From assembly GCA_023014365.1 (NCBI GenBank), contig JAEBUN010000003.1:62001-126000 (forward strand): DNA of 64,000 nucleotides, given 5' to 3'. The number at the start of each line of letters is the position of its first letter. Position 1 is the stretch's first letter. The position numbers and the translations under genes are program-made. Below, piece after piece: positions 19,763 to 32,267 of the stretch. The notes beneath the pieces were generated by a model. It had not been told where the DNA came from, ran no database searches, and was given only the letters and a program-made list of their open reading frames with translations. Source of the DNA: Lepiota brunneoincarnata (taxonomy: Eukaryota > Basidiomycota > Agaricomycetes > Agaricales > Agaricaceae).

Positions 19763-20396
19763 TGTAAGGGGACTGGCAGTGTGTGCTCCCCCTTACACAA
19801 GGTATGTCTAGGGGCCTGCAGTTGGATGTCCAGGCCCGGCCTCTCTAGCCAATGCCTGATGCCCAAGCCTGGTCTTGGCCTTTGGCCACCCCTGTTAGGG
19901 GAATAAGGGGCCTGGAACCAAGTTGATAATCAAGTGGGGGGCTTCACCTCCCAACCTGTGCCTATATACTACAGACAATGCTATAAGTACCACAGAATGT
20001 CCTGGAACATCAGAGAACAACTATTTACAGCACAAGATCAAGTTCTATCTAAGAATACCCATCAGGCGACCTACATCAGAAGAGGAGTAAGAATAGATGA
20101 GCGCAACCCATTACACCAGTTAGATACACTGGGTGATCAGTATGCTAAGCTCACTAGGATTGGGATCTGGCTACCCAGCTGTCCCCTTACAACCTCCACC
20201 CCTGAGTCCAATCCCCAAGTGACTTCATTACTAATCATTGTTTGTTTATTGTTTGCATACATTATTACTGGTAGCTTATGTAGTGCTCAGTTACCCGGTC
20301 TGTGCGCAGGCCACTATGTATATATATAGCATGGGTGGCAATTGTAATCGCCACCTGAATATCAACTTGGTTCTGGTGCATTATCCTCCCCTAACA
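19763..20396 (+). repeat. Family C 3' LTR
   Basis: 634 bp, TGTAAGGGG...CCCTAACA, preceded by the purine tract AAGAGGGGGCTGG (19750-19762). TATATATATA at 20319-20328, followed by the inverted repeat GGTGGC/GCCACC and the self-primer complement. Copia integrase resumes immediately after. Confidence 0.85.
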
Positions 20397-20401
20397 CTAT
20401 C

Positions 20402-21327
20402 CTCATAGAAATGAACATCCCTGGATGCAATTAACTTGCCATTCTCAAGATCTTCAAGGTGGTACCCCTTTGTCTCATCAGTCCACCACCCTAGCATGTG
20501 GACCTTAATGGCCCTTGACTCCAGCTTCCCTTTGCATACCTGCTTGGGGATATGGGCCCACCCAAGAGACCTGAAAATGTGGAGGTGCAAAATGCTGGGC
20601 TTACACCCAGTCCAAGCCTCATAGGGAATGATGCCTTTCAACCCAGAGGTGAGAGTGAGACTCCTGATGTGTACAGCATACATAAAATCTTCCCCCCAGT
20701 AGTGCAGGTTGACTCTGGCAGTATATAACATGCAGTGGACCATTTCGAAGAAGACAGCAATTGCATGTTCTGTGATGCCATTCTGCTCAGGGAGGTAGGG
20801 GTTGGATGTCTCATGAATGATACCATTGCAGCAGCAGAACTCATCCATGACAGAATTAACAAACTCAGTGCCATTGTCACTCTGGAAACAATGTGTCTTG
20901 AGGCCTGATTGGCATTCCAACATCACAACCACATCCCATACAGCTGCTCCAGTCTCCTCTTTATCCTTTAGCAACCTCCCAACTGGGTAACAACAGCTGA
21001 CTTCAACAACGATAAGGGCATACAGGTGGCCATCCCAAGCGGGGATGGATATAGGGCTGGTGAGATCCATGACAACTAGCTCCATTTTGGCATACTGACT
21101 TGAGCTCACAGCAGGCAAAGGTAGATGGTGAGACTTCCTGTTTGCACAACTGCTGCAAAGATGATCAAAATCACAAGGGGCTCAAATATCAAGACCCTTA
21201 ACAGCATGTTGGTGAGACATAGCATCAATGGTAGAGGGGCTCAAGTGCCCCATACATCAATGCCAAAGATGTATGGAGGGGCCACCTGTGAGGTAAGCAA
21301 CCTCACCCCTATTCTCCACACAGTGAA
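20402..21327 (-). pseudogene. copia integrase fragment
   Basis: Copia integrase core: VVMDLTSPI, QSDNGTEFVNS and PEQNGITEHA (usually PQQNGVAERA), then LTSGLKGIIPYEAWTGCKP and SRDVHFYED at the end. About 245 residues are open. The upstream HHCC/GAG-pre-integrase part (21120-21327) is frame-broken. Ends where family C and LTR B copy 3 are inserted. Confidence 0.82.
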
Positions 21328-22025
21328 TGTTATGAACAGTCCAGACCGGGAGGAACAAGAACTATTGTTCGACTTCACAAGATGGGTACAGGAGACTACA
21401 GACCAATTACGGGCACAAGAATACAAAGACGAGGAAGGGGAATACTACACTGCCATGCAGGACCTGGCGAGAGAAGCAGGAATGGAGATAACCTTGGAGG
21501 ATATATTGGAATACCCCGAGGACGAAGAAGATAACCATGGATCAACCGATCCAACCTCCGATACGGATGGAAGCACCGAGAGAATGGAGAGCGAGAACGG
21601 AGAGGACTCCATGGAGATACAATCGGGAGAAGGAGATTATGAGTCAGAGGAAAGCGATGGAACATCGCACAGCAGTAGCGAGAGTACTGACTCATTGTAA
21701 TATAAATAACACTAGGATGCCATCAGCCAGGATGTGCATCATGGTCAGGACTGCGCACGACCAGTAGAACAGCCAAGTAACCTATAACGAGTATATAGCA
21801 CCTCATAGGTATATAAGGCCTGTACAAGTAGAGATTAAAGCCTTAAGCTTTAATCTTGTTAACAGCGGTCGTTTACCTCTCTGCCTTAACTTGGCGTCTT
21901 CCCTCGTTATCTCATTGAGCGCGATCCACTAAGCTCTATAAGGCCAACCGTCTCGGACACCTTGTAGAGTGATTGAAGGCCGTCTCCAGTTATCCTCGGA
22001 CACAGAAGGAGCACGGATCATAACA
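21328..22025 (+). repeat. Solo LTR family B, copy 3 (TSD GTGAA)
   Basis: 698 bp, TGTTATGA...TCATAACA, flanked by perfect GTGAA (21323-21327, 22026-22030). U3 about 21328-21840 with the acidic ORF, TATATAA at 21810-21816, and a 23-bp palindrome at 21833-21855 around the predicted RNA start. Confidence 0.95.
21332..21700 (+). CDS. Acidic 122-residue ORF inside family B LTR (U3)
   Basis: ATG lies at base 5 of the LTR; 122 codons to TAA at 21698-21700. Begins MNSPDREEQELLFDFTRW and ends in Ser/Glu/Asp repeats (SEESDGTSHSSSESTDSL). Strongly acidic, no Cys, no recognised domain. The ORF is uninterrupted in all four family B LTRs in the window (3016-3384 minus; 4486-4618 joined to 10831-11074; here; 50016-50384 minus). 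It lies upstream of the TATA box, so only the 3' LTR copy of a full element, or outside transcription, would express it. No function is known to me. Confidence 0.55.
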   Translation: MNSPDREEQELLFDFTRWVQETTDQLRAQEYKDEEGEYYTAMQDLAREAGMEITLEDILEYPEDEEDNHGSTDPTSDTDGSTERMESENGEDSMEIQSGEGDYESEESDGTSHSSSESTDSL

Positions 22026-22299
22026 GTGAATATGGTATAGAGTACCAGCCAATCCAGTAAGAATGGCATGGAACAAATCCTTGCCACTTGCCAAAATCAC
22101 CAACCCATCTTCACTACTCCACACAGAGGCACCTTTATGCTGCAGGACACTAAGACTAACTAGATTTGTGCCCAACTGCAGAACATGGTGAACATTGTGT
22201 AGGATCACATTGAGGTATCCACCAGTCAATACAGCCCTGAACCTTACTGATCCATGACCTTCATGGCACCTTTGTTATGCCCACCCACAGTAACATATG
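22026..22299 (-). pseudogene. copia protease-region fragment
   Basis: Minus-strand remnant between two solo LTRs. Reads TYVTVGGHNKGA and MKVMDQ, then NVILHNVHHVLQLGTNLVSLS, the copia pattern following the protease active site (DCGATTHM at about 22760, on the other side of LTR A copy 3). Confidence 0.65.
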
Positions 22300-22684
22300 T
22301 GTTACCCAGGTTAGGGGTTTGCTCTTGAGTAGCATGGAGTTTGACACAGGATGTCTATACAGACTTAGTCCTGTCCTACTAAGCATGACTTGGAGATGAT
22401 GGAGCACTATAGTCCAGCCAGTTTAGAGGCAAAGAGTTATAGGAGGCAAGAACTTTATAACACTAAGATAAGGATACAAGGTAATGTACTGTATCCTTAT
22501 ATACTTCTAAGTGTGGCTGTACTCCTACTATAATAGTCCGGACCAGAGTAACTATGAGTCAGAGATAAGGAACATGAAGCATAAACTAAGAATAGTCCTT
22601 CTGATGTACACTACTGATTGTTTCATAGTGACATGGGAATGTAGACTAAAAATAACCATCCTCCTGATAAGACTTCTGATAACA
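22300..22684 (-). repeat. Solo LTR family A, copy 3 (TSD ATATG)
   Basis: 385 bp, TGTTACCC...TAACA, flanked by perfect ATATG (22295-22299, 22685-22689). Inserted in the copia protease region. Several CpG sites of copy 1 are TpG or CpA here. Confidence 0.93.
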
Positions 22685-23776
22685 ATATGTACTTGTTGGA
22701 CAACTCTCAGTAGGAAATGAAATGCTTTTGGTCCATGAACATGTGAGTGGTTGCACCACAATCAAGGATGATTCTGATAGTGGTGGTAGAGTTCAAAGAG
22801 GCCATCAACATCTTTCCAACCTCACATTCCCCCAGGGATTTCAGATCATCAACAGCCAAGTTAGCAGATCTACCAGACTTGGTGGGTGCATCCTTGCCCT
22901 TCCATCTTGGCTCAGGGCAGTCAGGACTCCAATGTCCTTTTTGTGGCAATTGTGATATTTGTCAGTGGGTTTAACCTTCCTCATCCACCTAGCTTTCCTT
23001 GTATCCTTATTACCTGAGTTTCCAGAACTGGTTGGCCATGACTTGGCAACCAAGGCCAGCTGATCAGACTTGGCCTTCAAGGTATTGCCATTGGCATGCT
23101 TGTGTTTGATTCAATGGTGTGTCATAATCAACTCAGCCTTCACCTTGTCAAGGGTAAGGCTCTTTTCTTGGCTGAGGAGGGATTGTTTGACAACATCCCA
23201 AACACTGGAAGAGGGGAGGGAAAGGAGTATATTGTGGATGAGAATGGTATCTTTGAGCCTCTTGCCAGCTTCGACAATGCGACAATGATGGCTCAAGAAG
23301 GTGCCAATATGTTTGGTCATGGAGGTACATTCATCCCACTTCATAGTAAAGAGTTCTTGGTAGGAATAATGAATGCTGACATCATGGCATTGGTCCACAT
23401 AGAATGTATGAAGTTTGTCCCACATCTCCTTGGACAACAGGACTTCACCAATGTGTTCTTGCTTGCTGAACTCGATAGCACCTCTTATCAACCCCATTGC
23501 AGAAGCATCAAGCTTCTTCCAGGTAAGACAATCCTTCTTCGCCTGCAACCATTCCTTGTAGATGGGTGAGTATGTTGTTAACGGCTTCGATTCATCATCA
23601 GTAGGAGGATCAGCAGGTGGCTTTGGGGGACATTCCTCCAGTCCCTCAACATGGAACCAGAGTTGGCGTGCTTGGAGCGTGGCTTTCATATTGTCAGACC
23701 ACACATAGTAGTTTTTGCCGTCCAACTTGGCAAAGTGGACAGATGTCTCGGAAATGGAATCACTAGCGGGGCCCAT
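22685..23776 (-). pseudogene. copia Gag and start of protease
   Basis: Gag from ATG 23774-23776 (MGPASDSISETSVHF) is open for 221 codons: copia Gag features YYVWSDNMKATLQARQLW and a UBN2-like helical region. It then stops at 23111. The zinc knuckle region follows (about 22930-22965): HNCHKK and GHWSPDC in different frames, with the expected first Cys read as Tyr, so frameshifted and mutated. The aspartic protease motif DCGATTHM follows. Non-functional. Confidence 0.82.
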
Positions 23777-23780
23777 AACC
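23769..23780 (-). promoter_or_regulatory. copia primer-binding site, half-tRNA-Met-i type
   Basis: Element strand reads GGTTATGGGCCC, the complement of the anticodon arm of initiator methionine tRNA, as in Drosophila copia where the tRNA is cut in the anticodon loop. The ATG inside it is also the first codon of the gag ORF. The sequence just outside (TGATGATT on the + strand from 23781) fits an LTR end. Confidence 0.55.
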
Positions 23781-24000
23781 TGATGATTGGGTATTCACGC
23801 AGACATATAGCTCGAGACAATATATATATAAATTTGGGACCACTGGGACCCAGTATAGAAAAACTATAAGCACTCGTAAAGATACGTCGAGGGTATGTAC
23901 GCACCTGGGACCCAGTATAGAAAAACTGGGATCCGCAGGTGCTCGGACCACTGCCTAAATATGACGAGAATGTGTACAACTATTTACTAAGTAATGTAGC
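23781..24000 (-). repeat. Probable copia 5' LTR (outer end not defined)
   Basis: Starts next to the PBS, has a TA-rich box (ATATATATA near 23821) and a direct repeat (GGGACCCAGTATAGAAAAACT at about 23847 and 23909). No second copy is in the window, so the outer edge cannot be set. Confidence 0.4.
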
Positions 24001-24840
24001 TCGATCGTCGTTGCTAGCAGGAATATAAAAGAGTCCATAATGAAATAGCCAGGAAAAGAATGAAGGGACATCGAGCTGGACGGCTCGGCACTTCGACAGA
24101 GATTAGACTCCCGTCATTGATGGGCCAAACCAAAGCCTAAGCCGGGCATGAGCTTCCGACCCCGCCATTACCACAACTACAAATACAAAAATCTCAAGAA
24201 CAACGGTACACGTCCCGACTCCCCACTCGACGCCAACCCCCCTTCTTCCCCCTCCGAGTCACCGTGCTCGCACCCCACCCTCATTCCACCAACGTCGTAT
24301 TGAACACCAATGCGAAAAGTGGTCCCAAAGATCTGTTTGACACACTCAAGGCCCGCGCCCAGGACCAGCCCGCGGATGGGTTTGACTCGGAACACCGACT
24401 CCCGTGGGGAATGAAGTGAAGGAGCGATGACACGAGGACGGAAGGTGAAGAGCTACTTATCATCGATTGCCCGAGCTCCTCCCAGGTTGCGCCCGTACCC
24501 ATGTCTTCCGCAACGGTCTGCGGCACTCCATCTACCAATGCAGTTGCGAGCTCTGGCGTAGTCACGAGGGGGGTCGCGCTTAAGGTGGGTACTCAGGGGG
24601 TATTGGAAAATGAGGTGAGTTCGTGGGGAGAGACGGAGGACAGCGCGAGTTGAACTTGGCTGGATAATCGCTAAATACTGACGGTGCGTTGATCAGAGTT
24701 ATCGCAGTGGTGAAGCGAACCTCCCCTGGCGCGTGAGAAGCGGACGGAAATGAATTCGAGGAACCAATCGTGTGCGTCAGCCCCTGGTTGTGAATCGATG
24801 AGTGCTTGAGCACACGAAAGCTCTGGACCGCTCTGGACAT
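24001..24840. other. No supported gene
   Basis: Short frames on both strands (such as 24281-24565 minus) show no recognisable family and no convincing exon structure. It lies between the nest and the tandem duplication. Confidence 0.4.
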
Positions 24841-25516
24841 CCAGGCTTTGCGCATACACTTACTAAGGCGCTGCTACGGCTATCACGAATGTTGTACCCT
24901 CGACCGTCTGATTCCCGAGACATTCTCATTCCTCCAACAAGCGAGCTATGGTGCACACTTGGTGTGGGGCCCCGAAGAACTCCCGTGAAGCTCGTAAATT
25001 ATGAAAGAAGGGCAACCAGAACAAAATGGAACCGTCATTACCCATCGTGCGATAAAAACCTGTCCTGCAGTTATTTCGGTCTGCTCGCTTTCTCACCTGC
25101 ATAAAGGACTTATTTAGTTTGCCTGGCTCCCAATGCGCCTTACAAGTCCCACCTACGCTGAAAGGTTTACCATTGACACACCCGTTATGTTCAAGATGAC
25201 GTTAGTATCCTATCAGTGAGTTGGTCTAAAAGGTTTGAAGAAAACTACAGAAAAAACTTCACGTAACTTAAAACCCTGATGTCCGCGAGGTACTTCATCA
25301 GGTGATGAGCTTGAGCTTCGAAGATATATAGTTAGGGCTGCTGCATTTGATCTAGGGAGAACCAATTTGGCCCAAGATGAATTCGAAGTCCAGTCGCTCG
25401 CTAACGTATCTTGCCCCCTTGGGGTTATTCGTGAGAGAAGCCGACTGGTAGGATGGCTATATCATGAAGAGGATCCCCACCTCCTGAAACGGTGAGCCAA
25501 AATTCCACATTTCCTA
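24841..25516 (+). repeat. Upstream block of tandem unit A (matches 32268-32912)
   Basis: Shares long stretches with 32268-32912, such as GCTACGGCTATCACGAA and AAGCTCGTAAATTATGAAAG, and leads into GMC copy 1 as its counterpart leads into GMC copy 2. Non-coding; probably the duplicated GMC promoter region. Confidence 0.7.
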
Positions 25517-27827
<2,311 letters not shown>

Positions 27828-28244
27828 GGGCGTGTTGGATTCCCGATGTAGGATCACGGTACAGTGTTTTGTTGTTGAATAAAGATCCTGCTCCTTTGAG
27901 GTGGTAGTTCACCGACACACGTCAATGTATGTATGTACATACCGTGATATTAGGTACACGCATTGAACAATTGATAACTCAAAAAATTCCAAGAGCATCC
28001 TTCGTTGTCTGTTAATCGTCTATTTGTTTGGAACCGACCAAAGTCCTGGTGCCTTCGGCCGAGGTGATACAGGATCTTTGGTTTCTCGAGCCCCGAATCT
28101 ACTCTGAATTCGATAGGTGGTTATACCTGACGATGTCAATGATAGTTCAACTTGACAGAAAGGGGGGGTGGATTGCGTTGGCGCTGTGTCTCGATCGAAG
28201 CTGTGGAACTCTATGCAATCGCTGCCTATGTGAGGTAGGAATGG

Positions 28245-28545
28245 CACTCACTCTGTGTCCTGGATTGCTACCTCCATCAACTTGAGGACTGAAACCTGAT
28301 CCGTATAGGTTTTCCCGACACTCGGGTTTCCCACTAACATAGAGGTATACCCACTACCTGTAGTTCGTACCAGTTCCCGATTCCAGAGTTGAGTAGTATG
28401 TCGGGCATTCCGATTACACATCGCAAAACAATCACTCCTTTGCTAGCCATCAATTGTCTCTTTGGGACTCGTAGCACTAGTTGCGAACTTGATGGCTCAA
28501 AAATCGGTTCCATTCTCGACAAGTAAAACACATGTGACATAAGTA
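28245..28545 (-). pseudogene. Antisense GMC fragment, unit A
   Basis: Minus-strand remnant reading [25 protein letters not shown], matching the GMC signature-2 region of the neighbouring gene. No exons upstream. Equivalent fragments occur in units B and C, so it predates the duplication. Confidence 0.65.
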
Positions 28546-28621
28546 TTGACCAGGACGTAAATCCTCCAATTTTTGCTAGATAAGCCCCTCAGCATCGTAA
28601 TCCATTTCCATGCTAACCTCA

Positions 28622-30249
28622 TCACTTAGTACGAGTAATGCCTTCCACGAACCCAGCTTGAATCACCTCAGACATCTCTTCCACCGCCTTTCTCGTAAAA
28701 ATCTGCAAGTGCAGCCTGATAGTGAAAAGGGTACCTTGGACAGCAGACCGTCCCTTGTAAAGCTCTAGAATCCGGGAAGAAAATTCCTGGCCACAAGGTT
28801 CTTTGAAATCGCTGAAGATCGATAAAGATTTGAGAGAAGGAAGGTATACCGTCTCGTCACCATCCCAACCCGGACAAAGTGCACAAAGAATCGCGTACAC
28901 ACTGGTGTTGTCGCAAAAATGGAGAGAAATCACTTGAACATCGGTGGATTGGCCAAAGATATATCTGAAAAGGGCGGGTGTCCAAGCAACAGTGTCGGAT
29001 AAGTGGATAGTATGAAGAGTATGTGATAGGTGAGCAGATAGTGCTCTCACCGCCCCTTCGGCATCCCCTATGGTTGATCGAGGGTATTTATCGAAATTAT
29101 CCAAAAACAGAGTCTGTAGTGCTGGGAGTCGAATGTGTTGAAGTATAGCCAAATTCCATGAGCTGGGGACAGTAGGACCAGGTGAGATTTCGTAAATGAG
29201 GGAACACAGTGGTGGGTTTTGGGAAATCAATGCTGGATCTGCGGTCTAGAGAGCTTTCTGGCCATAGCGAGGAGAAATCGACAAGGTTGGGACACTGAAG
29301 CAGCAGCTTTACAGTGGTATCGATGGGAACATTTTTAAGACAGAGCCTGGTGATTGATCGGTAAGGTAGTTGGATTTTCCAAGGTTGGTTGTAAGAATCC
29401 AATGCCACACTGTGGAGCTGGGGTACAGTTGCAAAGGATGGAAAGGATATGAGGGGAGATTGCCAGAAGGGGGGCCCTGAAGACAAGAGTGGCTTGTATT
29501 GACAGCTATAAGGAACTCCCGAAATCGAGATGTGTTTGAGTAGGCGAAAATTTGTCGAGATGGAAGCCAACCAGTACCCCGGTGCCGACCGCATCTTCAG
29601 GTTCTCAACCTTCCGAGAATACTCAGTTCCTGAAGAACACGGCTTCGACTGATTTCAGCGTTCTCTCGGAAACAGGAATAAACTTCATTGCCAAGTTGCT
29701 TTCAAGTCCCGTCGGATCGTAGTATTTGAATGATATAGAGAGGCTGAAGGGAAGATCCCCAACGTTGCGGAAATGGAGGTCAAGGATGCCAGCGACGCCA
29801 TGTGCGCGTTTCTCGTCAACACGAGTAACCAGGCTGGTCCATAGCTGTGGTGTTGACCATGCAACGTGACGCCAATATGAGGAGACATGGCCCAGGGTCA
29901 AGACGGAACCCTGGCACCGTTCGTCCCAAAAGGGACCACTCACTGGGTCTAAGTGAATGGCTGGAGGGCATGCATGTTCAAAAATACGGCCCAGGACCTC
30001 GGGTGGGAGGACGTGTGTCGACGAATGTATGTGGTTGAGTCTCTGCAGCAGGGTCATGCGTCTCGCTTGGAGCTTCTGTATCGTAACTTCGAGTTGGGCC
30101 AGCTCATTATGTATGCTGCGGATCTCGTCCTGAGTTGACATGTCGATGAGACTGATAGAAGAATTGTTGCCCTCCTCAGCACAGGTGATGTCACCTTCGG
30201 CAATTGCCGCTGGTGAGAAACGAAAACCATGCAATACATTTGAACGCAA
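28622..30249 (-). pseudogene. F-box/LRR-type protein, copy 1
   Basis: N-terminal coiled coil (TQDEIRSIHNELAQLEVTIQKL, part of a longer heptad stretch) then F-box-like LPPEVLGRIFEHACPP and VSSYWRHVAWSTPQLW, the usual Agaricomycete F-box arrangement. LRR-like C-terminal part follows (LPALQTLFLDNFDKYP; LPSLKSLSIFSD). F-box proteins link substrates to SCF ubiquitin ligases. The frame breaks after AVFFRN (stop 29623-29625) and near 29140. Copies 2 and 3 also break near the first place, so an unrecognised intron cannot be fully excluded there. Confidence 0.75.
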
Positions 30250-32267
30250 CTACACCTCATCTTCGTCACAATCAACATCGCCCTCATGGGCTACTTCGAC
30301 GTCAGCGCATCTGCCAGAAAAGCTAACCCCGGTCCTCATGAATACGAAAGTCTGTAATCATCGCGGGCTTCGCTAGTTGCATTTTGTCTTTGTTTGGTGT
30401 ATGCACGCCCTTTCCCCACCAGCTTTCTATAACATATCTGACATCACTCCAGTACCCCTACAATATAACTGCCTAGGTGTCAGAGGCAAGCTCGAGGAAA
30501 CTTGGATGCGAAGATAGGGTGAATGCCCCGATACCCTATCTGCCAGTTCTTCCCGCTGATTTTTTCTTCGAGTCGGGCAAACTTGCTGCTGAGATCACCC
30601 TGTTCTGCCGTAACGGACTACCTCTCCATTGGGATAAGGTCCAAGGCGGCATTGATGCGTGCTAGATGTTCAAACCAGGCCTCCACACCCGCGGCTCCCA
30701 GCCAGCTAGTGCCATGACGCGTGCGCCACGCCTGGCCCCCCAAACTTCATAAAGACCAGTTTCCAAGTGCAGAATATCGCAAACAGTAGGTCAAAAACAT
30801 CGGTTTCGGGCGTCTTTTTTGGGCCGTTATCATTGACGAGCTCATTGTCGCCTTCATAATCTCTCCGTGTTCCCAAATCCCGGTGTGAGTTCACATGCGG
30901 ATACCTAATGGCATGCTGGAGACCGCAGCTGTCCATAACGCTACGCCTTCGCACTGTTGCTCGCTGACTTTGGTTGATGAAGCCCCCTTGGCTCCGAGGC
31001 TGGCACCGGCGAGCGAGCCAGACGAGTTGGAGCATCTAGATTGAGAGGCGGGCCTGGAAGGCAAGAGAAGAGGAGGCAGACGAACTGACTAGGATCTGGA
31101 GACAGGGTGCGCTACTCGCCGATTCATATTCATTAACAACCGATGTGTGATCCTTGTGTAGAATGCGCTCGTTTGGATAGTGTCGAATAGAAACCTGGCG
31201 GCGCCGAGCATAGGTTAGGTCGTCCAGCATCAATGTGAATATGAACTCGCCTCTTGGCTCCGATTTGCCAAGAAGGCGAGTGGTTGTGCAAGATCACGTT
31301 CTCTCAACCAAGTGACGCAGTTTGGATGGAGGTGAGCCTTTTTCCGCTTCGATTTCTGGAAGGCAAGAGAGGTGCTGATGGATGCTTGTAGTACCATGAC
31401 AGGCATACCATCTCTCGATTCATCGGTACTGTGCCAGGATATATTGCGCTTGAGGGGGACGGTCAGCCTACCGAGGCTTCTGGGCGAAAATCTTCTGGTA
31501 ACCATACCAACTTGCTTTGTCTTCCCTGCTCTGACTTACGACCCCGCGTCAGTCGCGGGGTTGCTCACGAGAGTGCTCATAAGAGCATAGTCGTGATCAT
31601 CGTCCAGATCTTGGAGCGAGGAAGACACCGTCACGGACAGCCAGGGACCGCAAAGCTGGCTTCAAAGTAAAACTAAAGCTTGCGATCCATCTCCAGCGCC
31701 TGAAAGTCAACGTCTTTGACCGTACGCCTGAACATCCCTCAACCATACACCCCAACCGCCTCGACTTGATCCTCGTCTTCAACAACTGTCCAAGAAAAAA
31801 TCTTGACCCATGCCCTTCGCGAACTGCCTTCAATCACGTCAGATTGCAATGGGCTTGGCGCACCATGCGGGGATTGCCGGTGGAAATGGTGGTACTCTGA
31901 AGTGTACGGTGTGGGGGCAATTGTGAGGATTGTGAGGATTGTGAGGGCGGATGTGCTGTTCCCACTTGCGCCAAAATCGTAAAGGGAATGATTAAGGGTG
32001 AACACGGAGGGGTGAGTAAGGAGGATTGAGGCCGGGACAATTGTTTGCCGGTTACTGGAGTTGATTTCTCCCCTCCCACCCGTATGTATTTTGTAGTTCA
32101 TGTGTTAGTACCGCTCCATTCCTAGGCATTTTCTTGTTCTCACCACCCTTCCATACGTCGAATCATTCTCCTCACGCCATACCAAACCGTCGGACAACCA
32201 GAAGGCACAATAATACATAGATAACGCCCACACCAGGGCTTGGAGTCAGGGCTTCCTTGTACTTGAA
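30250..32267. repeat. Duplicated block, unit A (matches 40303-42530)
   Basis: Shared landmarks include CCGATACCCTATCTGCCAG-like, GAGATCACC...TTCTGCCGTAACGG, GGAGCATCTAGATTGAGAGG / GGAGCATGTGAATTGAGAGG and GTGCTGATGGATGCTTGTAG. Unit B keeps only part (37690-37920). One small ORF (30477-30665) is conserved; otherwise no gene is recognised. Confidence 0.65.
30477..30665 (+). CDS. Small conserved ORF of the duplicated block
   Basis: 62 codons, MSEASSRKLG...EITLFCRNGLPLHWDKVQ. The counterpart at about 40642-40865 keeps EDKVNTPIPYP and AAEITSFCRNGLPPQLDK but has a stop between. Similarity at protein level suggests a former small gene. Function unknown; no CaaX end, signal peptide or membrane segment. 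Confidence 0.3.
   Translation: MSEASSRKLGCEDRVNAPIPYLPVLPADFFFESGKLAAEITLFCRNGLPLHWDKVQGGIDAC

Larger units (their letters stand above)
11401..20396 (+). mobile_element. Family C non-autonomous LTR element with KH-domain ORF (split by Ty3-3)
   Basis: 5' LTR remnant (11401-11448), self-primer site (11451-11460), short internal region (11449-11529, then 18613-19762, about 1.23 kb in all), PPT (19750-19762) and 3' LTR (19763-20396). No gag, RT or integrase can be found internally; the only long ORF has a KH domain. Most of the 5' LTR is missing where family B copy 2 abuts it. It interrupts the host copia element. It must use proteins supplied by another element if it ever moved in this form. 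Confidence 0.75.
3389..23780 (-). mobile_element. Host Ty1/copia element, fragmented by nested insertions
   Basis: Copia coding order is readable on the minus strand from right to left: gag (22685-23776), protease region (22026-22299), integrase (20402-21327), integrase-RT linker (4176-4481) and RT start (3389-3781). Between these lie family A and B LTRs and the family C element with two Ty3 elements. Excising the family A copy at 3782-4175 and one GTTCC restores a continuous copia frame. The 3' half and 3' LTR are off the left edge. The integrase order (integrase before RT) is diagnostic of Ty1/copia. Confidence 0.85.

Noticed and set aside
21396..21695. 99-codon antisense ORF in family B LTRs (also 3021-3320 and 50021-50320)
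   Set aside because: Mirror frame of the acidic ORF; its Arg/Pro/Ser-rich composition follows from Glu/Asp/Ser codons on the other strand.
28020..28247. Conserved 75-codon gene repeated exactly at 35416-35643
   Set aside because: Identity reflects the near-identical duplicated 3' flank of the GMC genes; surrounding non-coding bases are equally conserved and no motif or start context supports a gene.
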